Source: Bacillus sp. OV322 (GTDB lineage Bacteria > Bacillota > Bacilli > Bacillales > DSM-1321). From it: a stretch of 64,000 nt of DNA. Shown here piece by piece: positions 34,498 to 42,908 of this stretch. The stretch is taken from NCBI RefSeq assembly GCF_900112495.1, contig NZ_FOMA01000002.1:620001-684000 (forward strand). Reading direction: 5' to 3'. A program made the position numbers and the translations under genes. The notes below the pieces were generated by a model. The model was not told where the DNA came from. It made no database searches and saw nothing but the letters and a program-made list of their open reading frames with translations. Position 1 is the first letter of the stretch. Each line of letters starts with the position of its first letter.

Positions 34498-34652
34498 AGC
34501 GGGAAAGAACTCCGCTGAAGGAAGTTTCACCTTACCCGACATTAACTGGCAGTAAGGCCCCAAAGTTAAGCACGAGGTGACTGCCAGTAAAAGTCCGATT
34601 GGTTCAGCTAACCTTCAGCGGAAAGAGCGCCGCTAAATGAAGTTTCACCTTA
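34498..34652. repeat. MITE-like structured element with direct terminal repeats
   Basis: Two similar 37-nt units (34498-34534 and 34616-34652), each a small hairpin (AGCGG/CCGCT type) followed by GAAGTTTCACCTTA, flank a central perfect inverted repeat ACTGGCAGT/ACTGCCAGT (34545-34553 with 34580-34588). The element abuts the yuzA stop and could terminate yuzA. Confidence 0.65.
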
Positions 34653-34654
34653 TC

Positions 34655-34888
34655 TTATCTTTCGGTTCTGGCTTCTGGTTCTCTTGCAACTTCTGCACTT
34701 GGTTTGAAAAGAAGTCCAAGGTTGACAAGGCCGGCAATTCCCACCAAACCGTAAATGATTCTTGAAAGAGCAGAAGCCTGTCCGCCGAAAATGGCTGCAA
34801 CGAGGTCGAATTGGAAGAAGCCGATAAGTCCCCAGTTAATAGCACCGATGATAGTCAGTACCAGGGCAGTTCTTTGAATACCACTCAT
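34655..34888 (-). CDS. yuzA: YuzA, DUF378 membrane protein
   Basis: A 77-aa protein with two membrane helices: TALVLTIIGAINWGLIGFFQFDLVAAIFG is the DUF378 signature, then IIYGLVGIAGLVNLGLLF, and a short charged tail. It matches B. subtilis YuzA. Function unknown. AAGGAGG lies before the ATG. Divergent from yugJ. Confidence 0.9.
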   Translation of the reverse strand: MSGIQRTALVLTIIGAINWGLIGFFQFDLVAAIFGGQASALSRIIYGLVGIAGLVNLGLLFKPSAEVAREPEARTER

Positions 34889-35022
34889 TGTATTACCTCC
34901 TTGAAGAATAGTGTTCTAACTTATCTTTCTTTTTCTCCAGTGAATCTATACATAAAAACATTACAAACGGATGTTTTGTATTTTGAGTCCTTTTTAGGCA
35001 TAATGAAAAAAAAGGAGGTTGC

Positions 35023-36189
35023 ATGATGCAAAATTTCACTTATAAAAATCCTACAAAATTAATTTTTGGCAAGGGACAAATAGAGCAATTAAAAAATGAG
35101 ATTCCTGCTTATGGAAAGAAGGTTCTTCTTGTTTATGGAGGAGGAAGCATTAAAAAAAGCGGTTTGTATGATAAGGTCATTGCAGAATTAAACGGACTGG
35201 ACATCGAATTGCATGAGCTTGCAGGTGTTGAGCCAAATCCCCGGATTTCTACAGTAAGAAAAGGTGTAGAAATCTGTAAAGAGCAGGGAATTGAATTTGT
35301 TTTGGCAGTAGGAGGCGGAAGTGTTATTGATTGCACCAAAGCTATCGTTGCCGGAGCAAAATATGATGGCGACGCTTGGGATCTTGTCATCAAGAAAGCC
35401 CCTGTTGAAGCTGCGCTTCCATTTGGAACAGTATTAACACTTGCAGCGACTGGATCAGAAATGAATGCAGGATCTGTTATTACAAACTGGGAAACAAAAG
35501 AAAAATACGGCTGGGGAAGTCCTCTGACATTCCCTCAACTTTCAATCCTGGACCCTGAGAATACATATACTGTGCCGAAAAATCAGACTGTATATGGAAT
35601 TGTAGACATGATGTCTCATGTATTTGAACAATATTTCCATGAGGCAACAAGTGCTCCTCTGCAGGATCGTTTCTGTGAGTCACTTCTTCAGACTGTTATT
35701 GAAACAGCTCCGAAGCTGCTTAACGACCTGGAAAATTATGAGTACAGAGAAACAATCTTATATTCAGGAACAATTGCCTTAAATGGCTACCTGCAAGTCG
35801 GCTACAGCGGTGACTGGGCTACACATAACATTGAACATGCCGTGTCAGCTGTATATGATATTCCTCATGCAGGAGGTTTGGCAATTCTATTCCCTAACTG
35901 GATGAAGCATACAATGAAAGAAGACCCTACACGCCTCAAGCAAATTGCTGTACGTGTCTTTAATGTAGATCCTGAAGGCAAGACGGACGAGGAAACAGCT
36001 TTGGAAGGAATCGCTAAACTGCGTGAATTCTGGAGCAGCCTTGGTGCGCCTACAAGATTGGCTGATTATGACATCGACGATTCACAAATTGATGCAATGG
36101 CTGATAAAGCGATGGCAAATGGAGAATTCGGCAAATTCAAGGTTCTGAATCGTGAAGATGTTATGTCCATTTTACGCGCATCTTTATAA
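35023..36189 (+). CDS. yugJ: Iron-type alcohol dehydrogenase (butanol dehydrogenase)
   Basis: A 388-aa group III, NAD(P)H-dependent alcohol dehydrogenase. The cofactor loop is [12 protein letters not shown], and the metal site uses Asp and His residues in [33 protein letters not shown]. It matches YugJ/YugK of B. subtilis, which lie at the same locus as a tandem pair; only one copy is present here. AAAGGAGG precedes two adjacent ATGs (35023 and 35026); the second has the better spacing. Confidence 0.93.
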   Translation: MMQNFTYKNPTKLIFGKGQIEQLKNEIPAYGKKVLLVYGGGSIKKSGLYDKVIAELNGLDIELHELAGVEPNPRISTVRKGVEICKEQGIEFVLAVGGGSVIDCTKAIVAGAKYDGDAWDLVIKKAPVEAALPFGTVLTLAATGSEMNAGSVITNWETKEKYGWGSPLTFPQLSILDPENTYTVPKNQTVYGIVDMMSHVFEQYFHEATSAPLQDRFCESLLQTVIETAPKLLNDLENYEYRETILYSGTIALNGYLQVGYSGDWATHNIEHAVSAVYDIPHAGGLAILFPNWMKHTMKEDPTRLKQIAVRVFNVDPEGKTDEETALEGIAKLREFWSSLGAPTRLADYDIDDSQIDAMADKAMANGEFGKFKVLNREDVMSILRASL

Positions 36190-36607
36190 AAAATAGGTAA
36201 AAGGAAAGACAGCTCCACGGCAAGAATATTTACATTTTTAGAAAAAACGCCCAGTAGGGCGTTTTTTTGTTACTATTAAACAATAGCGATACCTCATGAG
36301 GTTTAAACTATATTACTTAAACATAATCAATCGTCATGCCATTTCATTCGGATTTATATACGTTAGTCCCTGAGAATGAGCCTTAATTGGCATTTTGTCT
36401 TTTTGTTCTTACAATAGTTGTACACTCTTTCAGATGAAAGAGTGATTGATGAAACCCGATATAAACTTGTTTATAAATGATTTTTAAGCCGCCTGCAAGC
36501 ATCTCCTGAAGAATCAGGGGATTTTTTGTATTGAAGAGGGCAGAACTTTCGCTCACTCCTTGGCTTTTGATACAATCAAGGTAGGATATACGAAAAGGAG
36601 AATAAGG
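36190..36607. other. yugJ-bceR intergenic region
   Basis: 418 bp. Holds the yugJ terminator, a hairpin ACTCTTTC-AGAT-GAAAGAGT near 36422, and CCTGAAGAATCAGG near 36507 followed by a T-run, which is terminator-like. I see no gene; a minus-strand frame at 36383-36667 overlaps the regulator start and is not credible. Confidence 0.55.
36242..36270 (+). terminator. Terminator of yugJ
   Basis: AACGCCC-AGTA-GGGCGTT followed by TTTTTT. Confidence 0.88.
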
Positions 36608-37315
36608 ATGTTTAAACTGTTCATTGTTGAAGATGACAAACAACTGGTAAGTTTGCTTCAGGCTCATTTACATAAATTCGGCTATGATACAAAGGCTGTC
36701 GATGTTTTCGATACAGTCAGAACTCAATTTGAGGAATATGAGCCACATTTGGTTTTAATGGATGTCAATCTGCCGAAATACGATGGTTATTATTGGTGCC
36801 GGCAAATCCGCAGTATCTCCACCTGCCCAATCTTATTTATATCTGCCAGAGAAGGAAAGATGGATCAGATAATGGCATTAGAAAATGGAGCGGATGATTA
36901 TATTACGAAACCATTTGATTATGAAATTGTGACGGCGAAAATCAATAGTCAGCTAAGAAGGGCGTATGGCACCTATGCGGTCCCGCAAAGTGGACGGACA
37001 ACTACGGTTGCTGGATTAACCCTTGATGTGGAAAGGCTGAATCTTAGTTTATGTGGTAAAGAAATCGAACTAAGTCATACAGAAGCAAAAATTTTAGATG
37101 AATTAATGAAAAAGGCGGAGCGGGTGGTCAGCCGTGACCGGTTACTAGAAAAAATTTGGGATGATCAGGTATTTGTAGATGATAATACGCTAAATGTTTA
37201 TATTGCCCGGGTTCGTAAGAAGTTAGCTTCATTGGATATTCATGAGGCACTTCAAACCATCCGCGGCCAAGGTTATCGCTTTTTGCCCAATTCGGATTGG
37301 GGGAATAAAGAATGA
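36608..37315 (+). CDS. BceR-like response regulator
   Basis: A 235-aa OmpR-family regulator: receiver domain with EDD pocket and phospho-acceptor D52 in LVLMDVNLPKYDG, then a winged-helix DNA-binding domain (ELSHTEAKILDELMKKAERVVSRDRLLEKIWDD, TLNVYIARVRKKL). AAAAGGAG precedes the ATG at 36608. Its stop overlaps the kinase start. With the following three genes it forms a BceRS-BceAB type peptide-antibiotic detoxification module. Confidence 0.9.
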   Translation: MFKLFIVEDDKQLVSLLQAHLHKFGYDTKAVDVFDTVRTQFEEYEPHLVLMDVNLPKYDGYYWCRQIRSISTCPILFISAREGKMDQIMALENGADDYITKPFDYEIVTAKINSQLRRAYGTYAVPQSGRTTTVAGLTLDVERLNLSLCGKEIELSHTEAKILDELMKKAERVVSRDRLLEKIWDDQVFVDDNTLNVYIARVRKKLASLDIHEALQTIRGQGYRFLPNSDWGNKE

Positions 37316-38283
37316 AGCTATTCTTACGTGACCAAATTCTCATGCTTGTTTTTTATCTAGTTCAATTATTGGTCATCACCGTCGTTTATTGGCTTGATGG
37401 GTATCACCATATGAAGATTAGTATGTATGCAGCATTTCTCAGCAGCTGTTTATTGCTCGGATATCTCTGTATCCGTTACCTGATGAATCGCTCCTTTTAT
37501 ACGCGATTAGAAAATCCGTTATCCTCGGTGGACGATTTTAGCTTCCCTCCTCAGCAGGCTCCGCTGGCAGAAAGTTTAGATAGACTTTTAAAAAGTCAAT
37601 TTCGGCATTATAAAACGGATTTACATAATTATAAATATAAGCTGGAAAACCATACGCAGTTTATTAATCAATGGGTTCATCAAATGAAGACACCATTATC
37701 CGTTATTCACTTAATGATCCAGGATGAGGATAATTCCCGCTTTACAGCAATTGGGGACGAGCTGGATCGCCTAAAAAAAGGGCTGGAAATGGTTCTATAT
37801 ACATCACGATTGGAAAACTTTGAACATGATTTTTATGTGGAAACTCTTGATCTGCAAGCTGTTGCCAGAGCAGCAGTCTCCAGTCAAAAACGTTTATTTA
37901 TCCGCCGTCGCATTTTTCCCTCCTTTCAATTTGATGACGATTTGCGGATTGCGTCAGATGAAAAATGGCTGTCCTTTGCCTTAACTCAGATTATTACCAA
38001 TGCCCTTCGATACACAGTTGATGAGGGGCGTAAAATTTACTTTCATGGCTATCACCGTGAGAACCAAGTGTTCCTAGAAATTCGGGATGAAGGGGTAGGA
38101 ATACCGGCAAGTGACCTAGCACGCGTCTTCCATCCCTACTTCACAGGGGAAAACGGCCGCAACTTCCAAGAATCAACCGGAATGGGACTCTACCTCGCTA
38201 AGCAGATATGTAAAAAATTAGGTCATCACATCGAAATCCAATCAACCGTCAATAAAGGAACAACCGTGCGAATCGTTATTTAG
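37312..38283 (+). CDS. BceS-like intramembrane-sensing histidine kinase
   Basis: A 323-aa kinase with two N-terminal helices and almost no extracellular loop between them, as in the BceS group that senses through its partner transporter. Phosphohistidine H123 is in INQWVHQMKTPLSVIHL; ATP motifs are ITNALRYT, IRDEGVGIP and GMGLYLAKQ. The ATG overlaps the regulator stop by 4 nt. It should phosphorylate the upstream regulator. Confidence 0.9.
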   Translation: MKLFLRDQILMLVFYLVQLLVITVVYWLDGYHHMKISMYAAFLSSCLLLGYLCIRYLMNRSFYTRLENPLSSVDDFSFPPQQAPLAESLDRLLKSQFRHYKTDLHNYKYKLENHTQFINQWVHQMKTPLSVIHLMIQDEDNSRFTAIGDELDRLKKGLEMVLYTSRLENFEHDFYVETLDLQAVARAAVSSQKRLFIRRRIFPSFQFDDDLRIASDEKWLSFALTQIITNALRYTVDEGRKIYFHGYHRENQVFLEIRDEGVGIPASDLARVFHPYFTGENGRNFQESTGMGLYLAKQICKKLGHHIEIQSTVNKGTTVRIVI

Positions 38284-38333
38284 CTGACAGGTACTATTTG
38301 TGTACATTCGATCATCTAGAAGACGTTTTTGGC

Positions 38334-38366
38334 TACCTTACAATTGTGTAAGATAATTGTAAGGTA
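38334..38366. promoter_or_regulatory. BceR-type operator before the transporter genes
   Basis: TACCTTACAATT and AATTGTAAGGTA form perfect 12-bp arms around a 9-bp centre. Within it TTACA-ATTG-TGTAA fits the BceR-family consensus TnACA-N4-TGTAA. It lies 71 bp before the ATPase gene, where the cognate regulator should activate transcription. Confidence 0.75.
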
Positions 38367-38436
38367 GAGAGATAGAGGTCAGGCTATTTTCTGGTTAGAA
38401 TGGAGGTATTAGTTGAGGGAAAAGGAGTGAGAGATT

Positions 38437-39207
38437 ATGTACATTTTGGAAGTGAATCAAATAGAGAAGATTTATGAAGGAAAGGTTGCTCATAGGGCAT
38501 TGGATAATATTAATTTTTCGATTGAAAAGGGTGAGTTTGTTGGGATTATGGGTCCGTCGGGAAGCGGGAAAACGACACTTTTAAACCTGATTGCCACGAT
38601 TGATCGGCCGACGGCTGGTGAAATATTAATTAATGGCAAAAATCCTCATGTGTTAAATCGAAGGGAAACAGCGTTATTCAGACGCCACGAGCTTGGTTTT
38701 GTTTTTCAGCATTTTAATCTGCTCGACACGTTAACAGTCGAGGAAAATATTGTCTTGCCTTTAACCCTTGATGGTGTAAGTGTGAAAGAGATGGATGAAA
38801 AATTACATTCTGTAGCAAAAAAGCTTGGAATTGATTCCATCTTGAAAAAAAGAACCTATGAAATTTCCGGCGGCCAAATGCAGCGAACAGCAATTGCACG
38901 TTCAATCATTCATCATCCGTCACTTATTTTGGCAGATGAACCGACTGGAAACCTGGACTCCAAAGCATCGAAGGATGTCATGGAGACATTGACTGCGATC
39001 AACCAAGAAGAACAAGCAACGGCTTTAATGGTTACACATGATCCGTTTGCAGCAAGCTACTGCCATCGCGTCATTTTTATTAAAGATGGTCAACTCTATA
39101 ATGAAATTTATCATGGCGATAACCGCCAGGCTTTTTTCCAAAAGATTATGGATATGCTTGCTTTGTTAGGAGGGGACAGCCGTGACCTTTCCGCAGTTCG
39201 TCTATAG
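38437..39207 (+). CDS. BceA-like ABC transporter ATPase
   Basis: A 256-aa ATPase: Walker A GPSGSGKTT (about residues 39-47), Q-loop FVFQHFNLL, signature SGGQMQRTAIARS, Walker B LILADEPTGNLD and H-loop VTHD. It matches BceA/MacB-type lipoprotein and peptide export ATPases. AGGAGTGAG lies before the ATG. The gene's last 26 bp overlap the permease gene. Confidence 0.93.
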   Translation: MYILEVNQIEKIYEGKVAHRALDNINFSIEKGEFVGIMGPSGSGKTTLLNLIATIDRPTAGEILINGKNPHVLNRRETALFRRHELGFVFQHFNLLDTLTVEENIVLPLTLDGVSVKEMDEKLHSVAKKLGIDSILKKRTYEISGGQMQRTAIARSIIHHPSLILADEPTGNLDSKASKDVMETLTAINQEEQATALMVTHDPFAASYCHRVIFIKDGQLYNEIYHGDNRQAFFQKIMDMLALLGGDSRDLSAVRL

Positions 39208-41086
39208 AAATGTTGTCCGCAATAAACGGACCTATGCTGCCTACTTTCTCAGCAGTGCTTTTTCAGTAATGATATTCTTTGTTTATGCCCTTTTCATCTT
39301 TCATCCAGATATACATAAGAGTGTGACTAGTATTCTTGCCATTCAGTTAATGGGAGCAGCAGAAGTCATCATGTATGTTTTTTCATTCTTATTTGTTCTA
39401 TATTCTGTCAGCACCTTTCTTAAATCACGGAAGCGGGAATTTGGAATATTAATGATGCATGGGATGACGAGAAACCAATTAAACCTTATGGTATTTTTAG
39501 AAAATATGCTTATTGGAATAGGAGCGATTGGTGCCGGAATTGGTTTAGGGTTAATTACCGGAAAATTGTTTCTCATGGTTGGCGCGAAGATGATAGGCAT
39601 TGGCGCGCTGCCATTCTATTTTTCTGGTAAGGCAATGGGACTTACCATCTGTGCCTTTTTATTTTTGTTCTTTTGTATTTCATTATTTACAACTGCACTC
39701 GTTCGAGTTAATAAGTTAATTGATCTATTTCAAGCGGGTGAGAAACCGAAAAAAGAACCAAAGGTATCCATCTTTTTCTCTCTATTATCAGCGGTATTGC
39801 TTATTGCCAGTTATTACTTAGCTGCAACTGCCACAGTCCAGACATTAATGTTTCGAATATTGCCAGTCATTACGATGACAGTTAGTGGAACATATTTCTT
39901 CTACACGCAGCTCTCCGTATTCCTAACAAAATTACTCCAGAAAAACCGTGGCCTATTTTGGAGAAGAACGAATATTATTACCATTTCTTCACTTGCGTAT
40001 CGCTTAAAAGACAATGCCAGAATGTTTTTTATGGTAACAATTGTGTCCACGGTGGCCTTTTGTGCAGTCGGAACCCTTGCTTCTTTTAATGTCGTGAGCA
40101 AGCAAGTAAAACAAGACTATCCTGCGGAAATCGGTTATGTAGGCGGGGAGGATCAACAGGCTGACCAGCAGAATCTACATCAAATTAAAGCAGAATTTAA
40201 GGAGAAAAAGATTGATTATACGACCAACCAGGTACCGATTAAATATCTGGCGATTGCGTCCTCAAACAATCGGTATACACCTGAGAAAATACCTGTTGTA
40301 GCCTTCTCAGACTATAAAAAAATAGCAACAGAAGCCGGCTATGAAATGACGGAAAAGTCTGTATCTGGCCTGAATGTATTCGCAATGCGAACGGCAACCC
40401 TAAGCAATTCGGAACAGAATACGTATAAATTAAAGCAGGAAAAAATAAAGCTTTCTCAAACTAAGCTGACTGAACATGTGGTATTCCCGATGCAGCTGAT
40501 TATGAGTGAAGGTCTTGTGGTCAGTGATAGACTGTTTGATAAGCTATTGGCGGTTAAATCGAGAATGTATACCGGATTTTACACAAAGGACCTTGAGAAA
40601 ACGGCAGGTATGGGAGAAAATCTTGCGGAAAATGGGATGAAGTTTTATTCTGCCAAAAGTCCATACTCTATGACTGTCAGCGGGACTATCTATGAAAACC
40701 AAATGAATATGTACAAGATGATGCTATTCGTAGCTTTACTGATCGGGGCTGTCTTCTTTATTGCGGCAGGAAGCTTTCTATACTTCCGCTTGTATGCGGA
40801 TTTGGAATATGACCGCCGTCAGTATTTAACAATTGCGAAGGTTGGATTAACGGATCAAGAATTGAATAAAATAGTAACTCGTCAACTGGTATTACTCTTT
40901 TTCGTCCCAATTCTAGCGGCCTTTATTCATAGTATTTTTGCTTTCATGGCATTACAGAGCTTTTTCGCTATATCTATCGTGCGGGAGATCGTCATTGTAC
41001 TGACTAGTTTCTTAATAGCTCAGGTTATCTATTTCCTATTGATCCGTTCCCGTTACTTGCAAAATTTGAAGAAAACATTGGTGTGA
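39182..41086 (+). CDS. BceB-like ABC transporter permease
   Basis: A 634-aa permease with about ten helices and one large extracellular domain (about residues 310-510), the layout of BceB. The N-terminus TFPQFVYRNVVRNKRTYAAYFLSSAFSVMIFF is characteristic. It acts with the ATPase to remove peptide antibiotics such as bacitracin-like compounds from their lipid targets and to signal flux to the kinase. The real substrate cannot be read. The start is a GTG with AGGAGGGG 5-6 nt before, inside the ATPase gene. Confidence 0.92.
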   Translation: MTFPQFVYRNVVRNKRTYAAYFLSSAFSVMIFFVYALFIFHPDIHKSVTSILAIQLMGAAEVIMYVFSFLFVLYSVSTFLKSRKREFGILMMHGMTRNQLNLMVFLENMLIGIGAIGAGIGLGLITGKLFLMVGAKMIGIGALPFYFSGKAMGLTICAFLFLFFCISLFTTALVRVNKLIDLFQAGEKPKKEPKVSIFFSLLSAVLLIASYYLAATATVQTLMFRILPVITMTVSGTYFFYTQLSVFLTKLLQKNRGLFWRRTNIITISSLAYRLKDNARMFFMVTIVSTVAFCAVGTLASFNVVSKQVKQDYPAEIGYVGGEDQQADQQNLHQIKAEFKEKKIDYTTNQVPIKYLAIASSNNRYTPEKIPVVAFSDYKKIATEAGYEMTEKSVSGLNVFAMRTATLSNSEQNTYKLKQEKIKLSQTKLTEHVVFPMQLIMSEGLVVSDRLFDKLLAVKSRMYTGFYTKDLEKTAGMGENLAENGMKFYSAKSPYSMTVSGTIYENQMNMYKMMLFVALLIGAVFFIAAGSFLYFRLYADLEYDRRQYLTIAKVGLTDQELNKIVTRQLVLLFFVPILAAFIHSIFAFMALQSFFAISIVREIVIVLTSFLIAQVIYFLLIRSRYLQNLKKTLV

Positions 41087-41100
41087 AAAGGAATAATACA

Positions 41101-41134
41101 AAAAACATCTGATTACCCTATTCAGATGTTTTTT
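41101..41134 (+). terminator. Terminator of the Bce-like transporter operon
   Basis: AAAACATCTGA pairs with TCAGATGTTTT, then TTGTATTG. Confidence 0.85.
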
Positions 41135-41291
41135 GTATTGTAGGTTTTCTGATATTTCTCATAAATAAAAATGGCAGTGTTTTGCAGTTCTTGTGAAGGA
41201 GTTATCTTATTTTAGGGGTCAGACCCCATTTCCCGGATTATTTCCCGGCGGGGGGATATGCTATACGAAAAGCGGTTTAGGGGGTTTTTTG

Positions 41292-41696
41292 ATGATTGAG
41301 CTTTCTTCTGGTATTGAGGGCAGGGTTTTTTCTTTATTGGATTTAGAAACAATGATGAAGCCGGCAGGTTATGTGATTGGGGGGAATTGGGATTACGATC
41401 ATGGCTGTTTTGACTATAAGATAGATGACGCAGAAGGATATCAGTTCCTCCGCATCCCGTTCAAAGCTATAGATGGGCAATTGGATTCCCCAGGTGTAAC
41501 GGTCGAACTGCAAAAACCATATCTGCTGTCACATGTTTATGAAAATGGCCTGGATCAGGAGGGAAACACAGGAAACGTATCCGCTTCGTTTAACCAATTT
41601 GCAGAACCTGTTGACCCTGACGGAGACTTTCCTCATATTTATATTTCGCTTGGAAAATCCATTTTGCATGAGCTGGAAAAAATCCTGCTTGATTAA
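41292..41696 (+). CDS. yugN: YugN-like protein
   Basis: A 134-aa cytoplasmic protein matching the YugN family: PAGYVIGGNWDYDHGCFDYKIDD, GYQFLRIPFKAIDGQLD and NQFAEPVDPDGDFPHIYISLGK. Function unknown. The ATG at 41292 is preceded by AGGGGG; an in-frame start at 41193 runs through a GGGGTCAGACCCC palindrome and is unlikely. Its stop abuts the convergent yugO stop base to base. Confidence 0.85.
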   Translation: MIELSSGIEGRVFSLLDLETMMKPAGYVIGGNWDYDHGCFDYKIDDAEGYQFLRIPFKAIDGQLDSPGVTVELQKPYLLSHVYENGLDQEGNTGNVSASFNQFAEPVDPDGDFPHIYISLGKSILHELEKILLD

Positions 41697-42680
41697 CTAT
41701 TTGTCATTCACAATCAGCAGGAGATCATAACTTTCCATAGAAAATGAAAGCGGGGGATTCATCATCGTATTCCCATTTCGGACGATGCCTGCTGGCAATA
41801 TATTTGAATCGACCAGAATATGGCACAATTCTTGGAACGTGAGGCCATTCCATTCTGGTTTTAAAGGAATTTCCGAAAAAACGGAGCTTTCCAACTTTAC
41901 ACTTTTTTGGTCAGCTTCACCCAGATCCCTGAACATATAGCTGCTTGCATACTCATTCGTTTCGATCAGCGAATCGGCACCCGCACGCAAGGCATTGGAC
42001 CTTTGTTCCTTTGTCAGTATTTCTACGGAACAATAAATATCCGGATTAAGTCCTTTAATGCTGATTAAGGTTAATATGGAAAACATATCGGTCTGAAATT
42101 CATCCTGTTTTAAATCAGCCGTGATCAGGACTCTCGAAGCGCCCGCAACATTAGCTTTTTCCAGCACTCCGTCATAGGCGGCATTACCCCGGATAAAATG
42201 AACATTGGATCTATGCTGTATCAATGGATGCCTTGTGAGAGTAGCATCAATCAAAACGATTTGCCTTCTTTTTTTCTCCAGAATGGACTGAATAAGCAAT
42301 TTTGATCGTTCGTTCCAGCCGATTATAATTAAATGTCCGCTTTTGCTGCATATTTTTTTCCCTTCTGCGTAATCTTGTTCAGATGATGCAGCAATAGCTG
42401 AAACGGACGCAAAATAAGAGGTTAGGACTCCTGCACCTGATAATATAAGCAAAATGCCAATTGCCTTTCCTTTCATGGTTTCTGGAACAAAATCTCCGTA
42501 TCCAATTGTAGAGGCGGTAACGATTGCCCACCAAATGCCGTCAAAATAGGAACGAAAGGTTTCAGGCTCTGCGAGGTGTATGGCACTTCCGAATGCTGCA
42601 AGGAAAATAAAGATAATGACAAGCAGCCTTAAAAGACGAAGCATATTCCCGTTTGCCGGAAGTGTTCTGAGTTTAAACAT
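41697..42680 (-). CDS. yugO: Potassium channel protein YugO
   Basis: A 327-aa ion channel: two helices flank a pore loop with the K+ selectivity filter TIGYGDF (about residues 58-64), then a cytoplasmic RCK/TrkA-N domain (LIIIGWNERSKLLIQSIL) and a C-terminal TrkA-C-like part. B. subtilis YugO passes K+ and takes part in electrical signalling in biofilms. In B. subtilis it is paired with mstX; no mstX-like gene is visible here. AAGGGG lies before the ATG. Confidence 0.92.
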   Translation of the reverse strand: MFKLRTLPANGNMLRLLRLLVIIFIFLAAFGSAIHLAEPETFRSYFDGIWWAIVTASTIGYGDFVPETMKGKAIGILLILSGAGVLTSYFASVSAIAASSEQDYAEGKKICSKSGHLIIIGWNERSKLLIQSILEKKRRQIVLIDATLTRHPLIQHRSNVHFIRGNAAYDGVLEKANVAGASRVLITADLKQDEFQTDMFSILTLISIKGLNPDIYCSVEILTKEQRSNALRAGADSLIETNEYASSYMFRDLGEADQKSVKLESSVFSEIPLKPEWNGLTFQELCHILVDSNILPAGIVRNGNTMMNPPLSFSMESYDLLLIVNDK

Positions 42681-42908
42681 TAAATTCCCCTTCTTTTTTC
42701 TTTTCCTAACAGTATGGACAACATTTCCCTAACTAATAAGGGCTTTTCCTTCTCCTGCCTTAAAAATCAATCAGATAAGAACGTACTTGAATAGAGATAT
42801 TAAGATGCCTTAGTTTTTTGAAATAATATTAATTACCCATGAACCTCTTATTGTGAATCCATAGGTATTAGTTTATGCTTTGGATAAGAGGGATGAAAGG
42901 GTGATGCT

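Larger units (their letters stand above)
34225..34654. other. yugI-yuzA intergenic region
   Basis: 430 bp holding the yugI terminator and the second structured repeat (34498-34652). Between them GAGGACC near 34370 and GATCCTC near 34443 could pair loosely. No coding frame. Confidence 0.55.

Noticed and set aside
36383-36667. Minus-strand frame overlapping the BceR-like regulator start
   Set aside because: It crosses terminator-like hairpins and the regulator's ribosome site; no ribosome site of its own.
38334-38366. Reading the 12-bp inverted repeat before the ABC genes as a terminator
   Set aside because: AT-rich arms with no T-run, and an exact TnACA-N4-TGTAA match, fit an operator better; a weak attenuator role cannot be excluded.
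41215-41230. GGGGTCAGACCCC palindrome before yugN as an operator or repeat end
   Set aside because: Single occurrence, short, and next to G-rich low-complexity sequence; not enough to call.
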